DNA from: Pedobacter hiemivivus
GTDB lineage: Bacteria > Bacteroidota > Bacteroidia > Sphingobacteriales > Sphingobacteriaceae
DNA: 64,000 nt
Reading direction: 5' to 3'
Assembly (NCBI RefSeq): GCF_004331685.1
Contig: NZ_SJSM01000004.1
Span: forward strand, 186,001-250,000
The notes under the pieces were generated by a model. That model searched no databases. It saw only the letters and a list, made by a program, of their open reading frames with translations, and was not told where the DNA came from. The position numbers and the translations under genes are program-made. Position 1 is the first letter of the stretch. The number at the start of each line of letters is the position of its first letter. Shown one piece after another: positions 63,664 to 64,000 of this stretch.

Positions 63664-64000
63664 CTATAAATCTATTTGAAGTTTAACGGTAAAAGTATCT
63701 TCCGTTTGTACAATGGTAAATGAATAGTGATTGGGATAAAGCAGTTCCAATCTTCGGCGAACATTAGCTAAACCTATACCTGATGAACTTTCCTGAGCAG
63801 AGATACCTTGCGGAGCAATACCATTTACAACCATCAAATGTAACTCATCTTTATCTTCCGGAATAGAAAGCAAAACATCAATAATTGGATCTTCAAGTGT
63901 ACCTATACCATGCTTGAATGCATTTTCTACAAATGGGATCAACAGCATTGGAGCAATTGTATAACGTTCAAAAGCACCGGATAGATAGAGATTAATTTTC
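63664..64000 (-). CDS. LytS-type sensor histidine kinase (partial, N-terminus outside window)
   Basis: The frame is open to base 64000, so only the C-terminal about 112 residues are seen. YLSGAFERYTIAPMLLIPFVENAFKHGIG is the N-box of the HisKA_7/LytS kinases (PF06580 group), followed by the G-box SGIGLANVRRRLELLYPNHY. It lies 1 bp before the LytTR regulator, its probable partner. Confidence 0.92.
   Translation of the reverse strand, partial: KINLYLSGAFERYTIAPMLLIPFVENAFKHGIGTLEDPIIDVLLSIPEDKDELHLMVVNGIAPQGISAQESSSGIGLANVRRRLELLYPNHYSFTIVQTEDTFTVKLQIDL

Overview
The window looks like chromosome of a member of the Bacteroidota, most probably family Sphingobacteriaceae (Pedobacter-like). The signs are a SusC/SusD pair with an ECF sigma/FecR couple, fused ccoNO cytochrome oxidase genes, many lipoproteins with an S/C-K-rich lipobox, AT-rich codon use, little Shine-Dalgarno signal, and TAnnTTTG-like -7 promoter elements. 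No tRNA, rRNA, CRISPR array, transposase or phage gene was found. Almost all of the window is densely coding.

Layout. 1-1250: membrane sugar dehydrogenase pair (GMC subunit partial). 1507-10500 (minus): one tightly packed run starting with an HD/PycTM protein, then polyphosphate kinase ppk1, an SdiA-regulated-type lipoprotein, a GAF protein, and a D15-type barrel with a kinase-like N-terminal domain. 10719-18981 (plus): complete cbb3 oxidase locus ccoI-S-NO-Q-P-G-H plus a TauE-like membrane protein. 19089-25167: low-oxygen control region with hemN, a truncated LdhA-like protein with a Cys/His tail, a REC-CRP/FNR fusion regulator, a FixL-like haem-PAS kinase and a Cys-rich FMN-barrel-like protein. 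25277-38390 (minus): sigma/FecR, SusC/SusD, DUF4843, PKD-like lipoprotein, two TlpA-type thioredoxins, then a terminator and a trypsin-like protease. 38712-44042 (minus): a putative copper cluster with a TonB receptor, BNR lipoprotein with a Met/His-rich loop, small lipoprotein and SCO. 44071-48243: thioesterase, fabH, metE under a cobalamin riboswitch. 48875-57714 (minus): kdp operon with kdpF, A, B, C, porin, short KdpD, separate histidine kinase and two unannotated small membrane peptides. 58664-64000: sigma-54 response regulator, GNAT protein, SCO/cytochrome c pair, secreted protein, LytTR regulator and LytS kinase (partial).

Main discovery. Three promoters (ccoI operon, truncated-LdhA/hemN, and the Cys-rich gene at 23386) each carry a TGAY-N4-RTCA palindrome followed by exactly 27 nt and then TTTG of a -7 element. 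This puts the palindrome at about -41.5, the class II CRP/FNR position. The adjacent REC-CRP/FNR protein has an FNR-type recognition helix (E317, S320, R321) but no FeS cysteines. Its partner kinase keeps the haem His and Arg of FixL. The simplest reading is a FixL-like oxygen sensor driving a REC-FNR hybrid that turns on the cbb3 oxidase, haem synthesis and two uncharacterised Cys-rich proteins.

Other notable points: two families of dispersed inverted repeats of about 83-86 bp, a candidate secreted kinase domain on an outer-membrane barrel, and an HD phosphohydrolase fused to a Pycsar-type membrane effector module without a cyclase.
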